From: Xanthostigma xanthostigma
Lineage: Eukaryota > Arthropoda > Insecta > Raphidioptera > Raphidiidae
Reading direction: 5' to 3'
Assembly (NCBI GenBank): GCA_963575645.1
Contig: OY754466.1
Span: 36,612,001 to 36,676,000 of the forward strand
DNA length: 64,000 bases
Part shown: in pieces, positions 25,301-40,300 of the stretch
How positions within the stretch are numbered: the first letter of the stretch is position 1
Layout of the letters: every line of letters begins with the position of its first letter
Translations under genes and position numbers: made by a program
The notes under the pieces: model-generated
Database searches by the model: none
Seen by the model: only the letters and a program-made list of their open reading frames with translations
Told to the model about the DNA's origin: nothing

Positions 25301-28300
25301 CACTGACTGACTGATAGATCATCATAATTCACAAACATCTAGCCGGTATTAGGAGCATCGAGCGGTCGTCCGAAGACTACTCGTGCCTAGTCGGCGCGGG
25401 AATTAATTAAGCGGGATAGTGCATTTGGCGCGGAAATTTATGTCGAAAACAAAATTTAAAAGGGCTAAAGCGAAACGAATTGGGGGTAAAATGTGGTCTA
25501 ACGATATTTTTTGCGGGCCAACTTCACGCAACTGTATTTCGCCACTAGAACAAACAATAATCCCACTAAAAACACAAATGTTAATAACGGACAAAAAACA
25601 AACTTTCCCGAAAAAAGAAGCTACGAAATTTTCATTTAGCAGGTTTTTCTGTTTTTTGTTATAAATAAATGACTCGTGTAAGTAAACTCGCTAAGTGAAA
25701 ACTTGGCACCTTCTTTGCTCTCGCTTTTTTTCGGCAAAACCGGCCAACTGACTCGTTCTTAGTATCGAACTTGGTCTTTTATTCACATTTATGTTTTTGG
25801 TGGTATTATTTTTTGTTCGCCGATGCATATACTTTATTAAAAAAGGAGATATAAAATTGTGTTAAATTAATTCAAGCGAGGCTGTTATAGTATATGTATA
25901 GCGTTAGACAAGGATATAACTGCATTTATTTACTCACCAACTTAACAGAGGGATTTTTCTTGTATACAATATAGGTACTGTAATATTAAAAGCGGTATTT
26001 CTATTTCTTTGAGACTGATACTTTTACTTTAAAAAAGCTCTATATTAAAATTTATTATACTGTAATAAAAGCTTCTGCATTAGTTCTATTCTACGTTCAA
26101 AATGTTCAGTTAACTGGAAATATATAAGAAGAAAATATCATTCTAAAATATTATCTCATGTTTAAAATATACATGATAAATATTTTCAAATGAAAATAAA
26201 GTTTTAGATATTCTGAAATTATGAAATGGAAAATTGTTTAAAGCTTAGTTTTAGAACTACATTTTTGATCTTTAGATTAAATATAGCCTTCAAGGGTCTC
26301 AGATCAAAAGTTTCTTGAAGAGACAGCATCGGAACTGTACATTCTTCAAAATTTCAACTCAATCGGTTAACCGCTAGCGGGAAGTTGATTAAATTCAGAA
26401 GTGTGATTTCATGTGGACGAAAGCCGGGTCAGTCAACTAGTTATTGTAATGTTGTATTGTCATCGGAACTACAGGTGCAAAATTTTAACTGAATCAGATA
26501 ACGAGAAGTAGGTGGAAAATTGGTCGCAAGTTTTGAAACCAATAAATAATAAAGTGAAATTCAATAAAACAGAAATTTGGTAGAAGATCTTTATATACAA
26601 ACATATCATTGTTTTGTAACTTATTTCTGGCGTATTTATGAAACATTTTTTCCCTAAAAATAATACAATCGGCGCATGCGCAAAAGAGATATATGATATA
26701 ACGTTGTTTTTTTTTTTTTAATACAATAATGGTATACTTTTCATAACGGCTTAATATTCTATTTATTTTTACAAAAAAGTTTTTAAATTTTTTTTTCTAC
26801 ATTTTGTAGTTTCGGAAATATTTTGAAAATTTTGTTCTGTAGATCTGTCAAAAAGAAATTGGTTAACATGCTTTGGTTCGTTTTTAGATGACGTGAAACA
26901 TAATATATACCTTTGTAGGTAACCATGGAGCATCATAATATTTAATACTAGTCGTTACCCACCTCACCGGGCACGATAATATTATATTATTACTAGCGGT
27001 CCCGCCCGGTTTCATCCGGGTGCAAAAGAACGAATGGGGAAGGAAGAAAAAAAATTTAGGGGTGGACTACCCCTAACATTTAGGGGGATGAAAAATAGAT
27101 GTTGGCCGATTCTCATAGATACCGGATAAGCACAAAAAATTTCATCAAAATTGGTCAAGCCGTTTCGGAGGAGTATGGCAACGAAAACTGTGACACGAGA
27201 ATTTTATATATATAAAGATATTATACTATATTAAACTAAGTATATCAAATGTCACTATTTATGAAGGTGGAACGGTCCCGTAGCCCAATTGGCTAGTATT
27301 TTTTTAAAATTTTAATGTACGTCTTAAATATAAAAGGTTTCGAAGATAAATTTTTTTTTGACATTTAGTTAGAATTTTTCTTTTGTAATTTTTTTGAAAC
27401 TCGGTTCTTTTTAAAATTCTTGGACAATAATTAAGCTACACAATCGATGCAATTTCCTGTTTGGACTTTCTTTTACGGGCATCTCAAAGTTTACATGCCT
27501 TAAGGCGTTTTAATTTCATTATGAAAACGATAACTTTAATAATGTATAATATTATAAAATATTATACATGATGATCGTTGAACAATATTATTATATGTAT
27601 ATAGATTGTAACGAAAATTTAATTTCTAAGTTGAATAGAATAGTTAAAATGTTGAGGGCCATTTTTACATTTAAGATGTTTCTCTCACTGATGGTCTTTC
27701 CATTACACTACACACATAATACTGATTGCGTAATAACTGATAAAATATTTTCTATGGAGTTAAAATGCAGTCGACAAGAATTAAAAAAATTATACTGTCT
27801 TAAATATAATTTAAAAAAATTCATCGTATACTCGTATATTGATTAATTTGTGTTTCAATTTAAGCTTTCATGAATAAACTAAAATACAAGTAAGAATATT
27901 TAAAAAAAAAAGTACATTTACCCAGCATTGGGCTCGAACCCAGCATCTCGATACTATGAGTCTAGAGCTATACCAATGAGCTACGCATCTATATTGTACA
28001 TGACTTGATTTTACGGTATTCGTAAATTTGAAATTAGTGCCAATTAAATTGTTTATAACAATTAATCTCGCTAGAATTTTTCAATCGTGATAATTTTCGT
28101 TCAATCTTTATTTAATTTTTAATGTTCGTGTTTTTTTCCGGTTTTTTCTGAGCGATCGATTAGAAGATCGGGCAAAAGGACAGCAGTTTTCAAACCCTTT
28201 TTTACGAAAAATGACAAAAAATATCCATCATATATATTGTTGATTTCGTGCTTCAATAAACTACTCTACAGTCTACAAGACATCCTTGAAAAAAGCTCTT

Positions 28301-31300
28301 TTTTATTTCCAATTTTACCCCATGAAATTAACCCCAGAATCAAATTTCAACTTTTCGTACCTCACGTCTGTGATTGGGCCACCATAGTCTGTGTGCCAAA
28401 CTAAATTTTTAAGTCAAATAGAAAATCGCCTGTGACTGATGGACGAACGGACACCGATTTGATAAGTGTTGCGTTTGCATGGAAAACTAAAAATGAACAC
28501 GAAACATACTCTCCCAACCTTATGTTTGAATTTAGAAGTATACATTTTAATATAAACGTGCAGATTGAATGATTAGGTACTAGTTTCACAGTCAAAAAAA
28601 TAAATGTACTGAACGTAAAGTTAATTAATAAAATCGTTTAAAACAAACATCACCAACCGGTTACTAAAAATAGTAGTTTTTTTTTTGCTTCCTAATATGT
28701 TTTTAAAAAACTGTGAATTCAACTGTACAGCACTGGTCATTAAATTTTAGCTAAACAATTAGGACGTTCATATTTTTTAGCTACAATTTTCAACAAAGAT
28801 CGAATACAAAATTGAAGGACGTCTGTTAGAAAATCTCCGGAACATTTTGTGCCGATTATGGTAGATATATTTAAGACGACTAGTAGATAACTAATTTTAT
28901 TGAAATTCTTGTACGTCTATTATGGCTGGTTTGCACGTTGTGGTTTGCCGAGTAGCACCGTATGGATGTAACTTACGAGCTACTCGCACGTAGCTCGCAT
29001 GCGGGTTACTTCAACATTTTTTGTTTTCACTCGCCTAGCGCCTGACAGCAGCTCGAACATCACTCGCATCGTTCTGACGCGTTCGGAAGTAGCTCGCCAG
29101 TGTCGCCAGGCAGTTGTGAGCGGTTTTTTTAATCAAAGCACGTCGACTCGACATCGCGACAACTCGCATGAGATCGGGCAGCTACTCGAATTATCTGGAC
29201 AGCACAAGCGAGCCGAGCTACTGGCGTGCGAGTACACAATGCGAGCAGCTGCCTACTGTCAGGTCAGCAGCTCGCAACGTGTAAACCAGCCATTATGTAG
29301 ATATAATAACAATAAATGCCGATCTAGGTGCATACCTCTACAGGGAATATTGTTCAAGGGAAGCAGCTTGACGATACGCTGGTGGTTTGTAGCGTCCTGA
29401 GGGATGGTGATGAAGAGCTTAGCAACGAGTCCATGTTCGCGCCGGAAGGTGATGTCCAGTGAATGCGCTAGGCTGGGCCACCAACCTTCATCTGTAAGCA
29501 AATTATTACGTAACTACATAAATAATAATGACAATAATGCAAATGAATCAAAGAGAGCGATGTTGTAAATTATAGACGCTCAACAATTGTGGCCATTAGC
29601 AAAATATTCGTTTAATATAATCAGTCGTATACTATTGCATTTTGATTTTGATTATACAAAAACATTAAATGCCAGTTGGTTTAAACTTTAAACTATTAGA
29701 TTTGAACAAAATTCTGTTATAATATTAAATTATAAACGTTCGATAACTACGTTCTGTTATTATAGTAATCAATTAAACAACTGTAAAATTTTATCGCAAA
29801 GTCAGACAACAAATTATAAAAAAGAAATAGTTATTCTATAAAATTTCATCGTTTACAAAACTCTTTCATATTTCTCTAACAATGAATTCTGAACTTTATA
29901 TGTTTTTTAAAAATGTTATATACCTATATTAAGAATAATTAGAAACTTAATACTAAAATGTACAATCCGCTTGCCATTCTATTTGTAATATTACAGACTA
30001 GCGGCCCGTCCCGAGTTCACCCGGGTGCAAAACTGTTTTGGAAATATTATATTGACCTTCGAATCTACACAGCAGAACTATCAAAGTACATTATTTTGAT
30101 ATATCTCTAAAGATTTGGCCAGCGTTAGCCATGTAAGCAAAAACAGTTTTCTTTGACAAAACACCGTCATAGTTCAGCCATTTTGTTCAAAATATTTACA
30201 AATTATATACAGAAACCTTTCTCGTTTATCGCTCTTTCTATTAGTGAAAACCGTACGAAAATTCGTTCGGTAGTCTTTGAGTATATCGCGTTCTGACAGA
30301 CAGACACGGTGGGGAGGACTTTGTTTTCTATATAATATATAGATGAAATATTCGTCATTACAAAATGTTTGATATTCAATACAGCTAAATAGAACTAGGA
30401 ATTCTGATCAGAAAACATTGGTCGTAGTACCAAACCTTGTCGACTAAATACTATGCGTTGCGGTATTATATGAGCAGCATGTTTTTGGACAAAATATAAA
30501 AATCAATTTTAAAAGTGTGTTAAAACATCTATTAGACATTGGTATATTATGTAAAATATAGTTTAGTTATTTGCATTTTAAGCCCTTGCAAATAATATTT
30601 ATAAATATATGTACATTTACAGTTTTCAGGAGACTTTGCATCAAAATTTACATTTTATTTATTCGACTTTCCTGCATTCATAATCCGATTACGTGGTTCT
30701 ATACAGTGTGTAAAAGTCTGGAATAATCCACATAAAAAATCTCAGATCTTCTGTGATTAAAATCCTCGGATACGCTATTTTTATTTTAGAAAAATATCAC
30801 ATTAATATTTTTTGTTGTTTTCTGTGGATATAAATTGTTATTATAGTACTTTTATTACATAAATATCTTGTGTAATCCAATTTTTTTAAGTTGCTTAGGC
30901 GTTATTTTCTACGTTATCTTGTCAACGAGGAAAACCAATTATTAACCTCTGGGCTAATATATTTTTATGAAATGCTCTGTCTCTATTATTATATTACAAA
31001 GTGATACAAAACTGTACGTCATATACGAAATCGTATTTTCTATTATATTTACTAAAATATATGTGTCAATAATAATAATAATAAATAATTTAATAAAATG
31101 TATTTCTTATTTATAATTCTACTATAGCTGTACCCGGCCACACGTTGCTGTGGCTCAGTCTGTTTTGCGTGTGTTGCTGTTACGTTCAACATGTGGCGTT
31201 TTCGTCGCGGTAAAATACTTAGTTTATGCGAGTGTTGCTTTAACCTCCACCAGATGGCGCTCCTGCTTCGGTAAAATATTTATAGTATAGCGAGTGTTGT

Positions 31301-34300
31301 TTTAACGCCCAACAGATGGCGTTGTTTCATAAAACAGATAAACGCTATAATAAACGACAATATTTTAGTGCAGATTTCGTAATGTGCGGTAGACATTTTG
31401 CAGCTCTTTTAAGTAGTTTTATAAATGCAAATTAATTAATGAAAATAACACATCATTAACACACTAGATCGGTTTAGCATTGCTAGACAGAAATAGCAGG
31501 CGACCGACTGACGAACGTTGCTGGTTGTAATGTGCGCTATTCCGTTAAATAACATGGGTACGTTCACGAACAAGTTTTTTTGCTCTGTAGTGTGCAGGTC
31601 GTGCAGGTTTATGCTTCACAAGTCAGCGCAATCTTTCAACCAGCGTTTCCAATGTCGTTTTTAATGACAGGTGCTAGAATGTGGATGCAAATATTAATAA
31701 AAAAAGTGTAATCTTAAAGATGATGCAGATGTTCCGCGATTGTGTATCCAGATGTCAACACTTGTGCCACATTGTAAGTAGGTGGTGAGTATGTGAGCTC
31801 GAGAGAGTCGACCGACGTCACGACTGTTGAAATGTTTTTCGTGTAAAGACCTTTACATACAAACAGCAGTGTAATAATATGTGGGCGTGGCTGCCTGATT
31901 AGATCATGCAATCTTCCCGTTGAAAAGTACAATAAAGAAGATTTTTGCAGCGTCGTAACTATAGGGCCTGGCAACCCTGGGTCCGCGTCAGGTGCACAAA
32001 CCCGGGAGGGCGCAATCAACAATGCGATTATGTTTGTTTTATTTGAATACTAGCGGTCCCGCCCGGTTTCACCCGAATGGAGGGGGAGGTACACAAGTAA
32101 GTACGCACATTCATCTTAGTTTACCGAGATGAATGATGTGTCCAAATTTCATGATGATCGGAGTTACCAATCAAAAGTTTTTTTTCGGAAGGAGACATTT
32201 TGAGTTACATTTTGTAACATTTTTCATTGATGCTCCGCTCCTATTGGTCGTAGCGTGATATTATATAGCCTATAGCCTTCCTCGATAAATGGGCTATCCA
32301 ACAACAAAAAATATTTTCAATTCGAACCAGTAATTGCTGAGATTAGCGCGTTTAACCAAACATACAAACAGACAAATAAACAAACAAACTCTTCAGCTTT
32401 ATATATTAGTATATCAATCTTTATATATTAGTACATCAACCAACATAATTTTGAGGCACTGAATTTTAGACCTTATATAAAAAAAATATTTTTAACACGT
32501 GTTTTACAAATATGTAGATCTCCTGCGATGCGCATGATTATGGAGAGCTGGCAATACCTGGAGAGAATCCACTTAATGTATAAAGTAGTGATGTGCCGGA
32601 TATCCGTATCCGTATCCGCGGATATCCGAGGGTTAAGAAAGATCCATATACGTATCCGTATCCGTTAGTTTTTGGCGGATCTTTTACTTTATTAATTTTC
32701 AATTCATAAATAAAATTTTATATATATAGGACATATAGGTGATTAGGTAATAATGAAAAACTGTTATTCCATTCAGATTATTTTTTATTTTTTAAAATCG
32801 TATTTGGCACCTTTATATTGCAAAAATTTATCGTAGTGAGTACCATACCAATAATACATAACTCAAAGGTACTAAAAAACTATCTTTATCTTTGGAAAGA
32901 GACAATCTGTTATGAGAGTTAACTCTTAAAGAGGTCAATAACTTTTTCCCATAACAGATAGTCTCTTTCCAAAGGATGATGTGCAATATTTACCGCCGCG
33001 TACTCTAAGAAAGTTAAGATCCGTATCCGTATCCGCGGATCTTGAAACCAAATATCCGTATTCAGATCCGTATCCGCGGATATAGTACATTTTTAACGAT
33101 CCGGCACATCACTAGTATAAAGATCGCTGCACACGAGGCTGGTTTCGTCGCTGGAATCCTTGCTGAACCTGGCGCTGGTTGTCACTATGGCTACAGGGAT
33201 CGAAATGACGTCATTGCAGACTAGCGTGCGTTGTTATTAGTTGGATTTCAAAATTAGAATCGGGACTATTTTTCGTGCTTGTTTTGAACAAGGACCAATC
33301 AGGAAACAGTATCTTGTCATGTAGACGACATAGGCAAACGCTCACAAACATGGCTTTATAGTGTGTGTTCTGTTCAGAGACAATAAACATATACTTTTGT
33401 TAACGTTTGAACTGTAACTGCGCGCGCACCAAACCCATCCACACAGCCAGCTGCAATACAGCCATCGTGTGAAGTAAACACATAAAAGTCATCACGAAAC
33501 CCAGCGCAGGCTTGAAACCTAGCAACCAAATCTATCAAGGAATCTAGCGGCAAAACCAGCCTCTTGTGCAGCGACCTTAAGATATTACGATGATACCTAT
33601 TTCGAGCCTAAATGTACACTAGATGTACCTACTGAATAATATCATCTGTATCTATGTTGCGAATGGCGTGTTAGACAACGGTATAGCAAGTCTCTTTAAT
33701 TATTAACTCCGCGGCTTTGATGATAATACCTGAATGGGTTCGATTAGGTGTTCTACATTCACCTGTTTGTTCAAAGGGCGCCAGTAATCCAATTAATTCC
33801 ATATCATTGATTCTGAGACGTAGTTTCATGAGACTAATATGGCTGCAGCTTACTGTCAATAATATATTATTCTAATAATGTAGTGTACACAGTGCAGCTT
33901 CAAGAATAAATTAAATAATGAGACGCATAACTCTAGTTATTATTATTAGTGTAGGATTAGACGCGACTCAATTTATTGTTACCCCGGGACCACACATTGG
34001 GGCCAGTGTTGGCGCATGTTGGCGGTATTATTTTTGAAAAGCGTCCACACATTGGGATTTATTGGAGCCAACCTCAGTTAGTTCCAAGCAGAGCTAACAT
34101 CAACATGTCGGACCTAGAAGTGGCTGTGGGTGCGGTTGCTGTGCTAAGCGCTGCTTATCATAATATTATTTTTCTACAAAACCGAAATAAACGTCCGTTT
34201 CTATTTTTGTGGTCTTTAATTATTGGATTCCATAAAAATGGTTTTGCTTGATAAAGCTCCAAAAATATTTTCATTTGACCATGTCTCCTTTGATGACATC

Positions 34301-37300
34301 ATTTATAATTTTAAATAATATTACCACGTTGTCACTCGCTTCATCAGATACTGAAGACTGGTTGGCGTTTTACACGCCAATGTGTGGCCGAATACACGAA
34401 CGTTGGGACAAATTCCCTTTGATGTTTCGTCAAAAAATCGACACAAGACGGCCAACGTCCAACGTTGGAGCAAACACTGGCACCAACGCTATAATCTCGA
34501 TCCACACATTGGCCGAGAGTTGTTGGCACCAACATTGGCCAAATGTGCGGTCCCGGCTTTAGATTATTTGCAATTACATAGAAATTGGCTCAGTGGCGTA
34601 ATTATACCACCTGAGGCCCGTGGCAAATTCATCAGATGGGACCCTCTCTTAATATAAAAAAGCTTCACGTTGTAGTTTCATCTTTATAAATCACGAAGTA
34701 AAGTAGATATTGTTTATGTTCTTGAGTTAAATACCTGACTTGAATTGATTAATATTTTTAACCAAATTTTGTAATAAATGTTAGGTTCTTCCTGTCCTAA
34801 TGACCTCTCGGGCTGGGCGCCCCCTCAGGCTATTTTGTCCGTTCTGCCACCCTGTAGTTACGTCACTGCCTCATAAACGTTGCGTGTTTAATTTATTATT
34901 AGAACAATATTATCAATGTACATACTATTATTCACCATTCTATATTATTTAAAATAAACTGCATGAAAACACAATAGGTGTTTTCATTCTTATATAAAAA
35001 TCTCAATTTTCATTTCTACTTGGAAGAGTTGTTCAACAAAAAAGGATTGTTCATACCTCCAGAAAAAATAAACTTCAAGAAGTTAAATTGGTTTTCTGGT
35101 TGACGTATTCTATTTTGCTATAATTCACATCCGTTCTTTGAAAGCTAGTCGACATCACTGGACTTTTCTCTACAGTCCAGTTTCGTACAGATTCTAATAT
35201 TTTGAATGCTTTTGAATAAGGAAATTTTAAATTCTCTCGTGAACAGATATGTGAAATATGTTTTACACAGAGTGATTTTTAAGTTGATTCTTCTTTTTAA
35301 CAACGTGTAGAAATTAAATAGATGAACACATATTTTAAGTAACTTTTTTATTAAACTCAAAAATAAGAGAGAAACAGCCTTTCAAAGTTTATTTTTTTAA
35401 AATCCGGCAAAGAAATGGTAGCACGAATCAAAAATGCATCCCAAATAATTCGCGGAGGGCCCTCATCGCTACTACAAGCATGTACAAAAGCATGGCTACG
35501 ACCCATTTGGGTTCAACAAAACGAAGACAACTTCGGATAATTTCTGTCAATACTTGATAATGACATAACATATTTCCATAGTGACATAACATAACGCCAC
35601 GACCGACCTCAAAATTTCATAAAATTTAATAAAATTTTGAAAGCTCGTTCTTCTTTCATTTTTCAGTTTTAATAATAAAGTGACTTGAAATATTAGTTCT
35701 ATTTGATTTCTACAGGCTGTTAAAAAAAGAATCAACTTAAAAATCATTCTGTATAAAGCACTCATTTCTCTAGTCACTCTAAAGGTCGCTGCACACGATA
35801 GCGGGATTTGTGCTGACTGCCGCGCTGGTGGCGATGATGGAAATGACGTCACTACGGTCTCCGCAGCGTGGTTACAAGCTGGATTTTAAAAATTACAACC
35901 GCGGTTATTTTTCGTCCATGATGCTCTGCTGGCTTTGAGCTTTGAAAAGTGTATCTTTCCACGTGGGTGACGTGGACAAACGTCATAAACAAACATGGCG
36001 ACAACAAAAAACTCCATCTAAAAGAAGTAAACCAACCTATTTTTTCATAACATAAGAAAGACACTATATAGAAAACATTACGCTAAAAATAGTTCAAACT
36101 GTTCATAAATATTCGGTTAAATAAATCTTAGCTTACAGAGGCTTCATATACAAATTGATTAGCTATAATTTCAGAATCCGGCTCTCAGAATATGAAGCTC
36201 TATCTAAAGAACGATAAACCATGAAATACATTACGCAGTAATACGCAATATACAACTCAACAAACGAACTGAAATTAACAAATGCATATTAATTTATCTG
36301 TAGTAACTCATGGACTGAAAATTGCACAATTGAAATTATGCATTTCTGACGCTTAAATTAATACGCCAAATCTAATTGACGCTGTTCATAATGTGTACCA
36401 ATTAGTATCATATACAAAAGCTCTGAAATTACTCTTAATGATTTGATGCAAACCTATATCAGTCGTCTTAACGAATTGAAATTAGTTTCTGTCATTTCAG
36501 ACCAGATTAAAATAAAAGTCGTTCAAGTGGAGGATTCTGCACTGATGATAGAGACTGACATTTGAAGCATGTAATTCCTCGAATATATCGTTTTCGATTG
36601 CACTTCTATAATGAATTACCTAACTACCGACATTAGATGGAAATGCCCCAAAGCTTATTGTTTTACAGAAAGAACAACAAGGATAAAAAGTTTATTACTT
36701 CATGGAATTCATTCAGGAAAATCAGAGTTCAATAAATGGACCCATTTTAAATAGGCGTCGTGCGGTGATTGCTTCCAGCATGTAGACGAAATTTCATGTA
36801 AATTGAGTAAGTCTGTCGAGAGTTATCGTGTTAATACACACACGTACACATTCAAATATACAGGGTGAGGCACATAAAGTGTTACAGAGCAATAGCACTC
36901 AAACTATTGATCAAATCCAAAAATGTTTCAGACAAGTTTTAGTGTTCGAGAAGGCCGTCATACTGCACTACCCTATTATTTTATCGGCGGAGGCGCTGAA
37001 GCTACGTCAAGGTCAATTACACTTTTTTAAACGAAACCATGTATTTTTTTTCGATGACATTATTAACGATTTGAAGACGAATTCAGCAACCTACAACACA
37101 AGGTCATTCTAATCACGCAAAATCGTAGTCGAAAAATCTAAACATATCGGAATATTCACTTTCAAAGGATCCACTAACCTTGGCTTGGGTCTACTTACGG
37201 AAGATGCTCGAAATGATGACTCTCGACTTGTAAGCACTTGTTAACATATCAAAAGATTCTTGAAAATCGTTCATTTTCGCAATCCGATGCACTCACATTA

Positions 37301-40300
37301 CAAGGTAATGCGTAACTAAGTGATACGTCAACAGAAAATGCGTACTTGCTGCCGATAAGAAACATTGGTATCGCAAGAAATGAAAACAGCGTTCAAACAA
37401 GTGTTTACATCTTCTGTAGGTAGACCCAAACCAAGGTTAGTGGATCCTTTGTTATTATTGTGGATTATTCCGATATGTTTCGATTTTTAGACTACGATTT
37501 TACGTGACTATTCTGGATAAAAATAAAAATAAAATAATTTGAATGACCTTGTTTTGTAGGCTGCTGAATTCGTCTTAAAATCGCTAATAATGTCATCGAA
37601 AAAAAATACATGGTTGTGTTTAAAAAAGTGGAGTTGACCTTGATGTAGCTTCAGCGCCTCCACCGATAAAAAAATAGGGTGGTCTAGTATGACGGCCTTC
37701 TTGAACACTAAAACTTTTGTCTGAAACATTTTTGGATATGATCAATAGTTTGAGTGCTATTGCTCTGTAACACTTTATGTGCCTCACCCCTGTATATATA
37801 TTTTTCTTAAACTGTGTATTCATGTATTTAACATCGTTTTTTTGTACAGTTTCCACTTCGAAGCAACTTTTTTCTACACATTTTGATCAAAATTTAGCTT
37901 CAAAAGCGATCTTTTCCTATATATAGAGCAATCAATTGTTTTTTTTTTTTTTTTTTGAGTACAATCTAATGTTCTAGATGTAACAGAGGTTGAATAGACT
38001 GCTTCTGAAGTAAGGAAACTGTGGTTATATGATCACAATCTAAGGTCATTGTCAAATCAAATTTTTTGAAAATCCTTTCTGCAACCCAGCATAATAATCT
38101 CAAACGATTAAAATCTCGAAAAAAATTCTGTCAGAGAGTTGGCGAATAGAAAAATAATGTTTAAATAAATAAAATTTTCGACCAATTTTTCTCAGAATCA
38201 TTCAAACTTTCAATCTTTCGTGCATTCTATTAGATAATAAATAACTAATACTAATTAATTTTTATATTTTTTAGATATTTCTGAAGAAAATCCAAATCCG
38301 GACCGAAACGTCATCTTGTGATATTGATTTGTATTTTTTTATTATTTTTTGTCAATATGTGGTCTGAGAAAAATTGGTCGACAATTTTATTTATTTAAAG
38401 AGTTCTATTCAGACGTTAATCAAAGATTAGAAAAATAATGTTCTCAACTTTCAAAAATTCTAATCAGTCTAACAATTTCCTAATTAAATATTATCAGAAT
38501 TTACCTCATCGTAGTTCAGTTTTCAATAAGATTCGATCGTTAGTGAACACATTTTAATGAGCAAAATATAACTTACTCCGCAATATCATATATAATGTAG
38601 AGACAAAAAGAAAACGTTTTAATTAAAAATATTAATTAGCGAATGCAGGCTTTTAAACAAATTTCTATCTAATGATGTGACCTGTAATGAACGAACCTAT
38701 TTCAAAATGTCTGCTACAGTTATGTCGCGACAGTGATAACACCTTAATCCTTCAAAAACCTGTAACACAAAGCTTTTACTGAAATTACTCTGCCCTGTCG
38801 TTAATTTCAATCTCTACTTTCATACAATCTACCTGTAGAGAAATGTCTCGGCTTCATTTCACCATGACAATATAAATTGTCATTGGCATTTAAAAGAAGG
38901 GTAACGCCGCTGCACACGAGACTTATTTTGCCGCTGGAATCACTGCTGAGACCTAGGCTGGCTGGCGCGCTGACTGCGACGATGGAAATGATGTCACTGC
39001 GGGCTCGCGTGCGTGATCACAAGATAGATATAAAAATTTGAACCGGAACTATTTTTCGTGCTTGTTTGTCTGCTTGTTTTGAGCAAGAACCAACCAGGAA
39101 ACAGTTAAAAACAATTTTTGGGCGAGAAAACATCCAAAAATCGGCATAATTCTTTAAGACTCGTATAATTTTTAATTTTAGAGATATGAGCGTTTAAGTA
39201 TATTTTTCTAGAAAAACTTGAACCGACATAACTTCAAAACGAAAAAAGATACTGAGGTGGGAGTGGTTGGAATCGATTCGGCGAAGTTTTTTCTATAAGA
39301 ATAACCTCAGTTGTAGATCATAATATGTAAACAATAACAGATTTTTTTATATAGGTAAGAAAGAAGGGTTCCCCTTCTTAAAAAAATGGTGAAACTCTTA
39401 AAAATAAATTCGCTCCGTTACGTTTGATGCTAAACATCCTTACAGAAAAAATCACGCTGAATCAATTTTGATTATCTCTTTAAATTTCGCAGATATATCC
39501 GTTTTAAACAGTAAAATATTTTATACATTTAACTTCTATAAATTAAAGTAAGCTACAGGCTTACGTTTTGGTCTAATCGATTCGGCATACTTTTTTTTTT
39601 ATCAGACACGTTAATGTTAAACATATCTGAAATATTCAAATCTAAACAGAAATCTTTAAATAAATAAAATTTATTGAGATATTAAATTATAATTTTATAA
39701 TTTTTTGTCAATATACAGTCTGAAAAAATTGGTTGATAATTTTATTTATTTGAATATCTGAAATATTTTAATATTTTTCCAAGTATTGCAAATCTAACTT
39801 TTTACAAGTCAATAACCATGTAACAAGAGCAGCGATAAATTTTAAGACCGTCAGTGAATAGGAGCGATTTTCATGTCTGTTGCGTTTAGACAAGTGGCGT
39901 GAGTAAAGGCCACTGCACACGAGGCTAGAAACGCTGCTAGATTTTTCTACTAGTTTTCTAGCGCTGGTTTTCTTGATTGCTGTTAAGTGATCGCTTCACA
40001 TGACACTATTTTTCAAGCTTGTTTTGTGGATAGATCTTGTGTGCGCGCACACAGAGCAAAACGTGTCTGTTGTCTGACTCTGAGCAGAATGAAGCCATGT
40101 TGGTTTGTGGGCGTTCAAGTGCCCACGTGACAAGATACTGCTTGATATTGGTTCTTGCTTATACCTGCAGCAAATCTAGCCCATGTTCTAATTTTAAAAC
40201 CTATCTTGTTTAGCCAGCAGGCCAGCCCGCAGTGACGTCATTTCTAGCTTCGTACCCAGCCTACTGGCTAGCAGAACTCCTAGTAGCGTTTCTAGCCTCG

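Larger units (their letters stand above)
22726..29335 (-). other. Intron C-D, 6.6 kb
   Basis: Holds a MITE next to exon C (28923-29292), a tRNA-like unit (27917-27997), a single arm of the long-TIR family (26640-27300), a 44-bp tandem duplication (24341-24428) and a dispersed repeat with a TACG microsatellite (23330-23590). Stretches 24430-26600 and 28000-28920 show nothing I can name. Confidence 0.7.

Noticed and set aside
27917-27997. Functional tRNA gene
   Set aside because: D and acceptor stems do not pair; better explained as a tRNA-derived repeat.
28999-29400. 133-codon plus-strand frame
   Set aside because: It runs through a TTA-flanked MITE and across exon C of the minus-strand gene; no protein family features.
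36828-37856. Mirror-image frames with 'VLVFEKAVIL' and 'VLVFKKAVIL'
   Set aside because: Both come from the two arms of the 36857-37794 fold-back; no coding signature.
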